DNA of 64,000 bases from Acidianus sp. HS-5 (lineage in GTDB: Archaea; Thermoproteota; Thermoprotei_A; Sulfolobales; Sulfolobaceae), in NCBI RefSeq assembly GCF_021655615.1, contig NZ_AP025245.1:310001-374000 (forward strand), in the 5' to 3' direction. The position numbers were made by a program, and so were the translations under genes. Under the pieces are notes generated by a model. That model was not told where the DNA came from and did not search any database. It worked only from the letters and a program-made list of their open reading frames with translations. Below, in pieces: positions 44,518-53,430 of this stretch (position 1 is the first letter of the stretch; each line of letters begins with the position of its first letter).

Positions 44518-45120
44518 CTATCTATGTACAGAATATACTGGGCACGTATTCATTAGGTCACAGTTACTGCATGCCCACTTTATCTTATTATATATCCGTT
44601 CTGCAGCGTCCTCAGGGTCCTTAGGCGTTGCGAACAATGACTTTATCTTTTTTGGAAAATCTGAATACTTTAACCACCTAATTCCTTTATTATATATTAT
44701 AAGACCAACTACGGGGTGAGAAGTGTAATAAATTGCCGAGGCCATGTAAAACCTCATTTCTCCCTCTAAATGCCTTACAGTATCTGAAATAGTTATTTCT
44801 GCTATTAAACTTACATAATCTTTCTTTGTCTTTATAATTGAAAAATAGTCCGGTTTTCCTCTGATAACAAACACTTTATCTCTAATGTAAGATAAGGTAA
44901 ACTCTGGTTCCTTTTTATCTACGAGTATTTTATCCTTGAGAACTTCCCTCAATGAGTTTATTATCATTTCGTTTATCCTATCGTGTATAGGCTTAAGGTG
45001 CTTTACAGAGAGGGGCGTAGTGTAACTTATTTGTCCACAATTCTCAAGAATTTGATATTTCATCATCGGGCATAAATTTGCCCAGCTGAGTCCTGTGGCA
45101 GTTAACTTACAATACCTCAT
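44518..45120 (-). CDS. cas4: Cas4 nuclease of the adaptation module
   Basis: The start is ATG at 45120, overlapping the end of cas2 by 14 bp; a longer frame to 45369 is only the shadow of cas2. The 200-aa product has an N-terminal Cys (C17) and C-terminal C184-x2-C187-x5-C193, the 4Fe-4S cluster pattern of Cas4. The RecB-like core shows D91 (GKPDYF) but reads E108-I-T110 where E-x-K is expected, so the catalytic Lys appears replaced. Cas4 selects PAM-proximal ends of prespacers. The altered third motif could weaken cleavage. Confidence 0.85.
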   Translation of the reverse strand: MRYCKLTATGLSWANLCPMMKYQILENCGQISYTTPLSVKHLKPIHDRINEMIINSLREVLKDKILVDKKEPEFTLSYIRDKVFVIRGKPDYFSIIKTKKDYVSLIAEITISDTVRHLEGEMRFYMASAIYYTSHPVVGLIIYNKGIRWLKYSDFPKKIKSLFATPKDPEDAAERIYNKIKWACSNCDLMNTCPVYSVHR

Positions 45121-45388
45121 ATCTTCTTTCTGATAATTTTCTACAATCTCCTTTGGTACAGTTGACGGAAGACTCGTACTCGCTGTCTCGTATGACGACA
45201 ATATACAGGTTATCGCCTTCTTCAAGGTGTCTTTTAGCCATGTCGGAGATAAGCGACGCTGTTTTATATCCGCCAACGCCCGCGTATACTGACCTGTTGA
45301 CCATCGAAAGTCCAAGACGTCTGAGGTACCTCCTGATTTTCCCTCTGACCTTTTCTGACGATATGTCAAAAGCTACCACCACGTACAT
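45107..45388 (-). CDS. cas2: CRISPR adaptation protein Cas2
   Basis: The 93-aa ferredoxin-fold protein starts YVVVAFDISSEKVRGKIRRY, with the conserved Asp at position 8, and has R-RxGL-xxVNRSVYAG. Cas2 bridges the Cas1 dimers. It is first in a cas2-cas4 operon convergent with cas1. Upstream lie AT-rich TATA-like elements (TATATATA) and a two-copy 24-nt repeat beginning 35 bp from the start codon. Confidence 0.95.
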   Translation of the reverse strand: MYVVVAFDISSEKVRGKIRRYLRRLGLSMVNRSVYAGVGGYKTASLISDMAKRHLEEGDNLYIVVIRDSEYESSVNCTKGDCRKLSERRYEVL

Positions 45389-45422
45389 TACTTATATATA
45401 TGAGCTAATATATATGAAACCT

Positions 45423-45505
45423 TCTAACTCCTTGCTAGCTGTTAAGTAGAACGTTACACAAGGAATTCTGAACTTAACGGGTCTATCTCCTTGCTATCTG
45501 TTGAG
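45423..45505. repeat. Two 24-nt CRISPR-like repeats upstream of cas2
   Basis: Copies at 45423-45446 and 45482-45505 share CTCCTTGCTA and match at 21 of 24 positions; flanking bases differ at once. The spacer is 35 nt. The proximal copy lies in the cas2 promoter region (35 bp upstream of the start). The repeat is unrelated to the array repeat. Confidence 0.55.
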
Positions 45506-45578
45506 GGATACATAGTCCGCTCTTTACATGAGAATAAACAGTAATGGAACTGTTGAAAGTTGTTATATGATATATACA

Positions 45579-45662
45579 CGCTAGTATTTCTGAAAAGTTC
45601 TTAGACTATGATCTAGTTATATATTCCTGGTTAAAGCTATAGACTTACTGGAAACACTAGCG
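45579..45662. repeat. Element C copy 2 (84-bp inverted-repeat element)
   Basis: Starts CGCTAGTATTTC and ends AAACACTAGCG. Aligned with copy 1 at 35.07 kb, most positions match, including AAAAGTTCTTAGACT. The two ends are inverted repeats of about 20 bp. Non-coding, between cas2 and the leader of array 2. Confidence 0.55.
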
Positions 45663-45803
45663 TTTAATCTTAAGCCTCAACATAATAGGAGTGAACATTT
45701 CGTCAAACAGACATATACACGCTTAATCTTAAGTTCATTAACTAAGGGGAGTTCAATGAAAGTATTCTCTTCCATTCGCTTATCTTAAGTTTATTAAACT
45801 AAG
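45661..45803. repeat. Three spaced repeats between cas2 and leader 2
   Basis: CG(C/T)TTAATCTTAAG occurs at 45661, 45720 and (with a one-base deletion) 45777, at 59- and 57-bp steps. The last two copies share about 26 nt (to ATTAAACTAAG). The pitch is the same as in the other off-array groups, though the edges are less exact. Confidence 0.45.
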
Positions 45804-45914
45804 TATATGTCATTAATGTTCTTCAAATGAATATTCAACTGGCTACGACGTTATAGTACTCGTTCTATTAAAGTTTCCTACTCGTCCAGTAACATTTCTA
45901 GCTAGAAAATATTA

Positions 45915-46474
45915 GACTAAAATAACTACATATACGATATTTTCTTACTTTTCCTGATCTTTTTTCGTGTAGATAAGTGAGAAGACGAATTTCTCTATCT
46001 ACATTTATTCATTTTCCTAAATTTCTCTCATTCAATTAGTCCTAAAGAGTAGGGAAGATAGGATTTATATTATAATTCGCACGATTTTTTATCATATTTC
46101 TGATCTCCTTCTTTATTCGTAGTTTCATCTTTATTCTATGGTCTTCTCCCTTCTATAGTATTATTCTATCTACTTTGGCTATTTATTCTCATTCAATTTA
46201 TCCTAAAAGCAAGGGAGTTTGAAAATGTAAAGATAAGATGAGATTTTTTCGTGTAGATTCTGAGGCAAATTTTTTGACGACTTTCCCCGGGGTATAAATA
46301 CCCTTTATAAACTCTTGTGTAGAAAAGTTACTTTCAAAAAGACGGAAGATAAGCATTTTCTACATTGCCTTACGTGAATTTTAGTGGAAAGTAAGGCTTA
46401 TTATAAAGGATAAAGAAAGATAATCTACACAAACCCCTAAAAACACGTCAAAAAATCGTAAAAAGCAACGAACA
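45915..46474 (+). promoter_or_regulatory. Leader of CRISPR array 2
   Basis: 46156-46474 is the exact inverted copy of leader 1 (319 bp). The distal part 45915-46065 is similar to the distal part of leader 1 but with many substitutions, and the middle about 90 bp are unrelated. Transcription is rightward into array 2. Confidence 0.85.
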
Positions 46475-49310
46475 GTTGAAATAAGGAAGAACTGAAAGGT
46501 GGTTACCACAGTCCATCAAAGGAAAGACACTTGTTGAAATAAGGAAGAACTGAAAGTTTAAAAGACTCTACTAACGAAGGAAATGAAGAGCAAGTTGAAA
46601 TAAGGAAGAACTGAAAGATATGCAGGGCAATTCAGTACCGTTAGCATTGCGGTTGAAATAAGGAAGAACTGAAAGTATCGAAATCACTCTTTACCTTTTC
46701 TTTAGTCTCGTTGAAATAAGGAAGAACTGAAAGCTATAGCACTTTCATTCAGAAAATCTACTCTTCCTGTTGAAATAAGGAAGAACTGAAAGTTACCAGA
46801 AAGCTGTTACTCAAGATTATCAATACAGTTGAAATAAGGAAGAACTGAAAGATTTTATCTTGTGGAGAGAGAATTTTAATAACCGGTTGAAATAAGGAAG
46901 AACTGAAAGATTTACTGAAGTGTTAGTATTATTGTTAGTTGCATGTTGAAATAAGGAAGAACTGAAAGAAGTGAAAGATTTAAACAGTTAATGGAGAGTG
47001 AAGTTGAAATAAGGAAGAACTGAAAGTATAGGAAATGTAAATATAAAAAATTCTCAATTAGAGTTGAAATAAGGAAGAACTGAAAGATGTTAAAAAAGGT
47101 GATTTAGGATTTTTGCCATGGTTGAAATAAGGAAGAACTGAAAGTTGATGAAAATAATTTTATTATTGTCGCATTTTTGTTGAAATAAGGAAGAACTGAA
47201 AGCGAATGGAAAAAGTGGAATTTATTATATCAACTTGTTGAAATAAGGAAGAACTGAAAGCTCCAGATCTTACCTTACTCCTCTGTTTCCTTCAAGTTGA
47301 AATAAGGAAGAACTGAAAGGTTCTCATACGCTGGAATACAGATATTCAACGCTGGTTGAAATAAGGAAGAACTGAAAGAAGGGACTGGAGAAACTAGTTT
47401 TGTATAGTTTGTGTTGAAATAAGGAAGAACTGAAAGCTGGAGGTGAGCTAAATGACTGAAACTACTGTTTTAGTTGAAATAAGGAAGAACTGAAAGACTA
47501 ACGCAATAATTTACATTGATACTTTCGTAAGTTGAAATAAGGAAGAACTGAAAGTATTCATCTCAATGGTCTAAATATTCAAGACCAAGTTGAAATAAGG
47601 AAGAACTGAAAGCTGATAAGCCTTAGCTTCGCTTTCATAAATAAGCGGTTGAAATAAGGAAGAACTGAAAGCTTTAATAATATTTGGTGTAATAGTGGTT
47701 TTAATAAGTTGAAATAAGGAAGAACTGAAAGTTGTGATATATTCTAAACTACTCTTATTCCTTAATGTTGAAATAAGGAAGAACTGAAAGTTTTGACTCG
47801 CAGAAGAAGGCCAAGTACTTAGAGGTTGAAATAAGGAAGAACTGAAAGATGCTTACGGATGAACCTATTACAAACAATAATGGTTGAAATAAGGAAGAAC
47901 TGAAAGTCCTTATAAGGCTGTTGTATCGCTGACAGCGTACCAGTTGAAATAAGGAAGAACTGAAAGTTGCAAATGATTTAGCCTTTTGTTTCCACATTTC
48001 GTTGAAATAAGGAAGAACTGAAAGACCTGTGTCGAATTACAAACTACTAGCGGTACTAGTTGAAATAAGGAAGAACTGAAAGTTACTGAATTATAATTAA
48101 TATCCTCATAATTATTTGTTGAAATAAGGAAGAACTGAAAGTAAACTATCAGATAGAGTTGCAGCATTATTGCAAGTTGAAATAAGGAAGAACTGAAAGA
48201 TCCCTGCACCTATAATCGTTCCTAGCCCTGGAACGTTGAAATAAGGAAGAACTGAAAGTTAATGACTACTAGTACAACTAGTACCACTACGTGTTGAAAT
48301 AAGGAAGAACTGAAAGATTATAGCGCCTACTCCTACAATTGAAAAAATAATGTTGAAATAAGGAAGAACTGAAAGTCAGTGGATTACAAAGTGTTAATGC
48401 TAACATAACGTTGAAATAAGGAAGAACTGAAAGTCAATGCGAAGTATAGAGTATTGATAATATTGTTGTTGAAATAAGGAAGAACTGAAAGATAAGTTTA
48501 TATCTATTTTCAATTTTTCCTATTTTGTTGAAATAAGGAAGAACTGAAAGTATAAGTTTATCAAATTCCGCTAAACTTAGTTTAGTTGAAATAAGGAAGA
48601 ACTGAAAGAATAAGTGAATTGAAAGAGGGAGTAAATGCTCTTGTTGAAATAAGGAAGAACTGAAAGTTAGCCCCGATATCCAGATGAGGGGCCTTTAGGT
48701 CTGTTGAAATAAGGAAGAACTGAAAGGACTTCTTAGAGGAGATGAAAGATGAGTGAGAGAGTTGAAATAAGGAAGAACTGAAAGCGGGCCCGGGGCATAT
48801 TGGAGGGGAATGAGATGGTGTTGAAATAAGGAAGAACTGAAAGTCTTCCGTAAAACAGTCCTCACCATACTCGCGCTGTTGAAATAAGGAAGAACTGAAA
48901 GTCAGCTACAGCAGGCACTACTAACACGACTATAACGTTGAAATAAGGAAGAACTGAAAGATGCTGATATTTTCATTATGAGCCAGATGAATAAGTTGAA
49001 ATAAGGAAGAACTGAAAGCTGGGGACTTGAACGTCCTTAGGCAGTTCTTCGCGTTGAAATAAGGAAGAACTGAAAGCATGTGATAGTTTGGGCTTTTGAT
49101 AGTGAAGCAAGTTGAAATAAGGAAGAACTGAAAGTGCTGGGAGATATAGCATTTATAGTCCCGGTCCAGTTGAAATAAGGAAGAACTGAAAGTTGTTGAA
49201 ATAAAGATATCCTGAACCCGAGACCAGGTTGAAATAAGGAAGAACTGAAAGTGAACATCCAGAGGATTACATCTTATCTTCAAACAGTTGAAATATTGAA
49301 GAACTGGAAT
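46475..49310 (+). CRISPR. CRISPR array 2: 49 repeats, 48 spacers
   Basis: The 24-nt repeat (starts GTTGAAATAAGG, ends ACTGAAAG) recurs at 58-61 bp steps with 34-37-nt spacers. The leader is on the left, so the newest spacers are near 46499. The final copy (49287-49310) is degenerate (ATATTG in place of ATAAGG, and GGAAT at the end). Several spacers carry what look like gene starts with ribosome-binding sites (47437-47472 has GGAGGTGAGCTAAATG). The spacer at 49193-49227 begins with GTTGAAATAA, copying the repeat start. Confidence 0.98.
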
Positions 49311-49535
49311 TATCTTCTTATGTAAGCTGTAATACCCTTTCCGTCATTTATAAACTTCATAAACGATCTCTCAAATGTTTTCTAAATAGTAAAGGCTTTG
49401 GCTCAGTGCACTCTTTCTTTTTGTTCGAAACGTACTTCTCGCTAACTCCCGTTTTTTGCACTAAACGTTGACGGAAAGATGGACTACTGAAATTGTGACC
49501 ATAAAGCATTTAATTTTCCCTTTACATTTCTTTTT

Positions 49536-51158
49536 ATGTCTCAAAATTTTGACGAACTTTTTGTCACCGCCCTTGAGGCTTACCACCCTTTTATAGGTTC
49601 TGAGAACTGGAAGTACTCAGACGTCCTCACAGCGTTTACTCACTCAGTTTCCGCAGCTTATTCTGCATATAAGCTTTCTTTGGTCCTAGGTAAGGACGAC
49701 GATTTCGCTGAGAAAGCTTTCTTCATGGGTTTATTCCACGACTTTTATCAGAAGTTCGGTAAGGAAGTCGAGGGATTGAGGGAAGTAGTTAAGATGTTTG
49801 TGGACGATAATGAGGTTTTAGAGGGAATAAATTACAACTTAGCGGAGAACCCTTCACTGAACCCTAAGTTCGGTAAAATAATATGGTTTGCGGACATGAT
49901 GCAGTCCTCTAACATGAGCTTTCTGGAACTCTTTAACTTAGTGAGGAAAGTCGACCCTTCGCTTAACGCTTACTTCTTTACAGTCTCTCTCCCTCAAGTA
50001 GGCACTAGGAGTGCAATAATGAAGGAGGTTGTGAAGAAGTTAGATGACTACGTTACGCTTACCGTGCTCACAAAGGACGGGGTAGTAGTAATAACCAAAT
50101 CCGAAATAGTTGTGCCAATAAAGGTCTCATGGGAAGACATAAAAATTCCCAGGGAAAGTGACGAATGGTCTGAAGTGGAGAAAAAGGATGAAGATCTGAT
50201 AAATGACTTCTTTGGCAACGGTAAACCTAAGGCTAACTCAAAGGGGTTCTTCTTTAACGTAGAAGTTGAAGGTATTGAAGACGAGGAAGGCGAAGGAGAT
50301 AGGTGCCTACTCTGTGGAATAGATTCTCCAAAGCTTTACGTACCTCAAGCTTACGGTTACGCATTGTATTCAAAGGCTAACAATGAGAAGTGGAGCCCTA
50401 AAATTAAGCCACTCTCTAACTTACACGACAGGTTCGATAAGAAATACGGAATTTGCTTCTGGTGCGCATACGATTCCCTCTACTTGTCAAAGCATTCGCT
50501 TGCAGCAAACAAAGGACAGACTAAATACTTCCTTCTAGGATACTTTACAAGGCCTACACCAAAGGAAGTTGCCGAAAACCTTGCAATACTCCTAGGCTCT
50601 AACGTAGACACTAGAGCAATAGGAGGAATAAGCTTAGATGAGGTCGAGGATGGTCTGTTTAGCTGGAGGAATTTCGTCCACAAAGTTATCCCTAATATGA
50701 CTGGAGACAGAATGGAGACGATACTAGATTATTCTTCTGCAATGGTACTTAGGGACTTCGGAACAACTTTTGAACAAGGTAAGAGGAAGTATCTGTTGGG
50801 AGACCAACCAATCAAGGGGTTCGTTGATTTACTTCCTTCACTTTCAGCCCTTTTACTGATTTCCTCATTTTACCCAGTTAAGGTAACTCTCCATCCGGAC
50901 CAGGTTATAGAGAGGAGGATATTGTCCTTCGGTAAACCCATTGCAGTCTTTGATTACGATCCTTCAAAGGAGTCTCTGTCTAAATTACCTCCTTATACTC
51001 TGTCACTGCTCTTCTCTTCCAGGCTTGTTGACAATAGGTTTGACATCTTGGACTTCGACTCCTCCTTGACTACTGCCTTACTTTCCTCCGTGAACCCTAG
51101 GTTAGCGGAGGCGGTTAAAGGTTTTAAATCTGACCCGAAGGTGTATTATAATGGCTGA
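49536..51158 (+). CDS. cas10d: Type I-D large subunit Cas10d with HD nuclease
   Basis: The 540-aa protein has an N-terminal HD domain (THSVSAAYS with H36; GLFHDFYQKFG with H68-D69), a zinc ribbon (C257/C260 and C307/C310), and a degenerate palm without GGDD. These are the traits of Cas10d, which supplies the HD nuclease missing from Cas3'. The C-terminal helical region that most Cas10d proteins carry is encoded by the next gene, overlapping by 8 bp. Operon order cas10d-cas11d-csc2-csc1 is standard for type I-D. TATA-like CATTTAATTTT lies 28 bp before the ATG. Confidence 0.85.
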   Translation: MSQNFDELFVTALEAYHPFIGSENWKYSDVLTAFTHSVSAAYSAYKLSLVLGKDDDFAEKAFFMGLFHDFYQKFGKEVEGLREVVKMFVDDNEVLEGINYNLAENPSLNPKFGKIIWFADMMQSSNMSFLELFNLVRKVDPSLNAYFFTVSLPQVGTRSAIMKEVVKKLDDYVTLTVLTKDGVVVITKSEIVVPIKVSWEDIKIPRESDEWSEVEKKDEDLINDFFGNGKPKANSKGFFFNVEVEGIEDEEGEGDRCLLCGIDSPKLYVPQAYGYALYSKANNEKWSPKIKPLSNLHDRFDKKYGICFWCAYDSLYLSKHSLAANKGQTKYFLLGYFTRPTPKEVAENLAILLGSNVDTRAIGGISLDEVEDGLFSWRNFVHKVIPNMTGDRMETILDYSSAMVLRDFGTTFEQGKRKYLLGDQPIKGFVDLLPSLSALLLISSFYPVKVTLHPDQVIERRILSFGKPIAVFDYDPSKESLSKLPPYTLSLLFSSRLVDNRFDILDFDSSLTTALLSSVNPRLAEAVKGFKSDPKVYYNG

Positions 51159-51576
51159 GTTAAGAAAAGAACTCGGTTTAGATAAAGGAAAACTAGACCT
51201 GGGAGACTATGTCACGATAATGGGTAAAATACTATCCTTCAGAGCAAAGGGGTCAGCGTCTACGCATTCAGTTACTAAGGAAGTTAGGGAAGCGTTGGAG
51301 GAAGTGAGGAAGAATCCCACCGGTAACGTTGAAGAAATTATAAAGATAATGAAGTCGCAAGATTCTCCTTTCCAGAAGAGAGAACTTGCAGACATATACA
51401 GAGAGGCGTTAGAAGGTCTTCTTAGGAAATTTGCAGAGGTCTCATCAAAGATGAACCCCCAGGAGTCTAGGAAGCTCATGAACATGGTCCTAGAAGGAAT
51501 ATATAATAACGCAGTTTTTTACTCAAAGGACTTCGGTCAAAAGGTTTGGGACGTGTTGAAAGGTGACAAATCATGA
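51151..51576 (+). CDS. cas11d: Probable Cas11d small subunit as a separate gene
   Basis: The 141-aa all-helical protein (RKELGLDKGKLDLGDYVTIM; FAEVSSKMNPQESRKLMNMV) starts inside the last codons of cas10d and overlaps csc2 by 4 bp. In known type I-D systems the small subunit Cas11d is made by internal translation of the cas10d C-terminus. Here the large subunit stops early and the helical bundle is its own gene. It would line the crRNA-DNA filament of the Cascade. Assignment rests on position, size and fold class. Confidence 0.65.
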   Translation: MAELRKELGLDKGKLDLGDYVTIMGKILSFRAKGSASTHSVTKEVREALEEVRKNPTGNVEEIIKIMKSQDSPFQKRELADIYREALEGLLRKFAEVSSKMNPQESRKLMNMVLEGIYNNAVFYSKDFGQKVWDVLKGDKS

Positions 51577-52586
51577 ACTTTAGGATAAGAGGAGAAAAAG
51601 ATAGGATATTCTCAAAAGGATATAAGACAGAGGTAGTATATGCAATAATATCAAAAGGTATACCACTATTTAGGACTGAAGGTGTAGGTGACATAAGTAC
51701 TGTAAGCGTTATAGTAGATAAGGAGAGCTATGAACTTCCCGTTATCTTACCGGAAAAGATTCAGGCAAAGCTAAGGAGGGTAATGTTGGAAAATTTAAGG
51801 AGGGAGTACTCCAACTTTGATCAAGGGATGAAGGATAAGATAAGGGAGACAGCAAAGTCCTTGGGTTATAAGAGGACTGAAGGCGAATGGAACTGTTATA
51901 TTGCACCACCCCAGGAGAGGACTTCGTCTACTGACATAGGCATGTGCGGTTACTGTCCTTCATGCACTATCTTAGGTAATATAACTGACGATAGCATGAT
52001 GAGTGATTTGAACACTGCCTACGGAATAAAGAGCAGGGTTGTACATGATATAGCGTTCTCCCTAGTTGATTATAAGAAGGCAGTAATGGAGTTGACACAT
52101 AACAAGGTAGCTGACGGAGTTAGTTACACCGGGCAAAGCTTATACTCTGATCTTCACGTGTCTCCAGGAGTAGTCTTCATAGGTAAGTCTACTGCCTATG
52201 ATTTAACTAAGAACGAGTTCGAGGTAGTCTTAGATGCGTTAACAAAGGTAACGAGACTTGGCGGGGGAGAGACTAAATACGGCTCAGTTGAAACTAGGAT
52301 ATTGGGCGTAAAGTCTTCAGATAAGGAGACCATAAGTAGTTACGATATAATGAGGGATATAATAGGGAAACACAAGGGAGAAATGGTAGATCTTGAAGAG
52401 TATATAAACGAAGTTAAGGGATTGCTGAAGAACAATGGTTTTGAAGAATATACCTATAAGGTCAACTACAGTGAAGCCTGGGAGGACAGCCTAGACTACG
52501 CTGGAAAAATAAGGGACTTCATTAACGTAGTAGAAGGTAAAACAGGAGGTAAAGGGAAGAGGAAGAGTAAAGGAGGAGAGGAATGA
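51573..52586 (+). CDS. csc2: Type I-D backbone subunit Csc2 (Cas7d)
   Basis: The 337-aa protein has the Csc2 pattern: N-terminal FRIRGEKDRIFSKGYKTEVV, a Cys cluster CGYCPSC (C125, C128, C131) in the middle, and GLGGGETKYGSVE-like glycine-rich turn (LGGGETKYGSVETRILG). Csc2 forms the helical backbone of the I-D complex and binds crRNA. It overlaps neighbours by 4 bp on each side. Confidence 0.9.
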   Translation: MNFRIRGEKDRIFSKGYKTEVVYAIISKGIPLFRTEGVGDISTVSVIVDKESYELPVILPEKIQAKLRRVMLENLRREYSNFDQGMKDKIRETAKSLGYKRTEGEWNCYIAPPQERTSSTDIGMCGYCPSCTILGNITDDSMMSDLNTAYGIKSRVVHDIAFSLVDYKKAVMELTHNKVADGVSYTGQSLYSDLHVSPGVVFIGKSTAYDLTKNEFEVVLDALTKVTRLGGGETKYGSVETRILGVKSSDKETISSYDIMRDIIGKHKGEMVDLEEYINEVKGLLKNNGFEEYTYKVNYSEAWEDSLDYAGKIRDFINVVEGKTGGKGKRKSKGGEE

Positions 52587-53245
52587 TATATAAGGCTGAA
52601 CTTACAGCCCACAGTATTTTCTGGTTTAACTCATTGTCTTACCCTCATTCCTCAGGTTATGTGCAGAAAGTAATGCCGGTAATTCATAACTACCCTTTAA
52701 CTATAGCTTTTTTAGGTAGGCTGGTTGAGGAGAGCTACGTAGGTGCTTATAATTTACCTTCTTATAAGGGAAGCAAAAAGCTTTATGAGGAAGGAGGCAT
52801 TTACGTTTATCCAGCAGTATTTGACAGGACTTTCTACATGAGGCTTACAATGTCAATAAGTGAAAGCGATTACGTTTTATATAAGCCCCAAACTAGGTGG
52901 GCCGTGCCTATATTGACTACTAACAACGTAATCTCCGTGGGCTCTAAGGCTACAACTTACGTTATTTCTTCTTCGCCGTTGGACGTGAGGTATATTAGGC
53001 TGGGAGTTAAGAGGGGTACAATGAAGGTCTTCCTTAAAGAGATGAAGGAATACGAGGATGTAAACAACTTTTCTCCTAACGTTGCATACAATGATAAGGA
53101 CGTAAAGTCTCAAGGGGGTTTTACGTTGATGAAGCATAGGGAAGGTGACGTGGTGTTTGGAGGCAGTGCTGAGAGGGGTGTAAAGTTTAACGATGATGGA
53201 GAGGAGATTTATTTACCTGTCCCTGAATTTATAAAGGACCTATAA
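52583..53245 (+). CDS. csc1: Type I-D subunit Csc1 (Cas5d)
   Basis: The 220-aa RAMP-fold protein starts IYKAELTAHSIFWFNSLSYP and contains YVYPAVFDRTFYMRLTMSIS and the KPQTRWAVPILTTNNVISVG block typical of Csc1. It caps the 5' handle of the crRNA. Last gene of the I-D effector operon. Confidence 0.85.
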   Translation: MIYKAELTAHSIFWFNSLSYPHSSGYVQKVMPVIHNYPLTIAFLGRLVEESYVGAYNLPSYKGSKKLYEEGGIYVYPAVFDRTFYMRLTMSISESDYVLYKPQTRWAVPILTTNNVISVGSKATTYVISSSPLDVRYIRLGVKRGTMKVFLKEMKEYEDVNNFSPNVAYNDKDVKSQGGFTLMKHREGDVVFGGSAERGVKFNDDGEEIYLPVPEFIKDL

Positions 53246-53297
53246 ACTTTTTTGTGTTACGCTTAGTGCTTGATTAACTCTCCATCTATTAGTAAAG

Positions 53298-53430
53298 CTT
53301 ACTTTTAATTCAACGTATGATTTAAGAAAAGTCAACTAACTTAACGCCTAGATGCTTTGTGTTGTTAATCTAGTTAGACTCACTTTTAATTTAACGTTAG
53401 AATTTAATACTGACGTGCTAAACACCTAGA
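53298..53430. repeat. Family A elements, two truncated copies back to back
   Basis: CTTACTTTTAATTCAACG...GATTTAAGAAAAGTCAAC then TGCTTTGTGTTG marks one half-copy. A second begins there with TAGTTAGACTCACTTTTAATTTAACGT and ends near ACACCTAGACAT. They lie between csc1 and the HExxH gene. Confidence 0.45.

Noticed and set aside
45121..45369. N-terminal extension of cas4 by 83 residues
   Set aside because: It lies entirely inside cas2 in another frame; the ATG at 45120 gives a normal Cas4 length and the usual gene overlap.
47755..49283. Minus-strand frames with the same repeated peptides
   Set aside because: They are read-through of the repeats of array 2 on the opposite strand.
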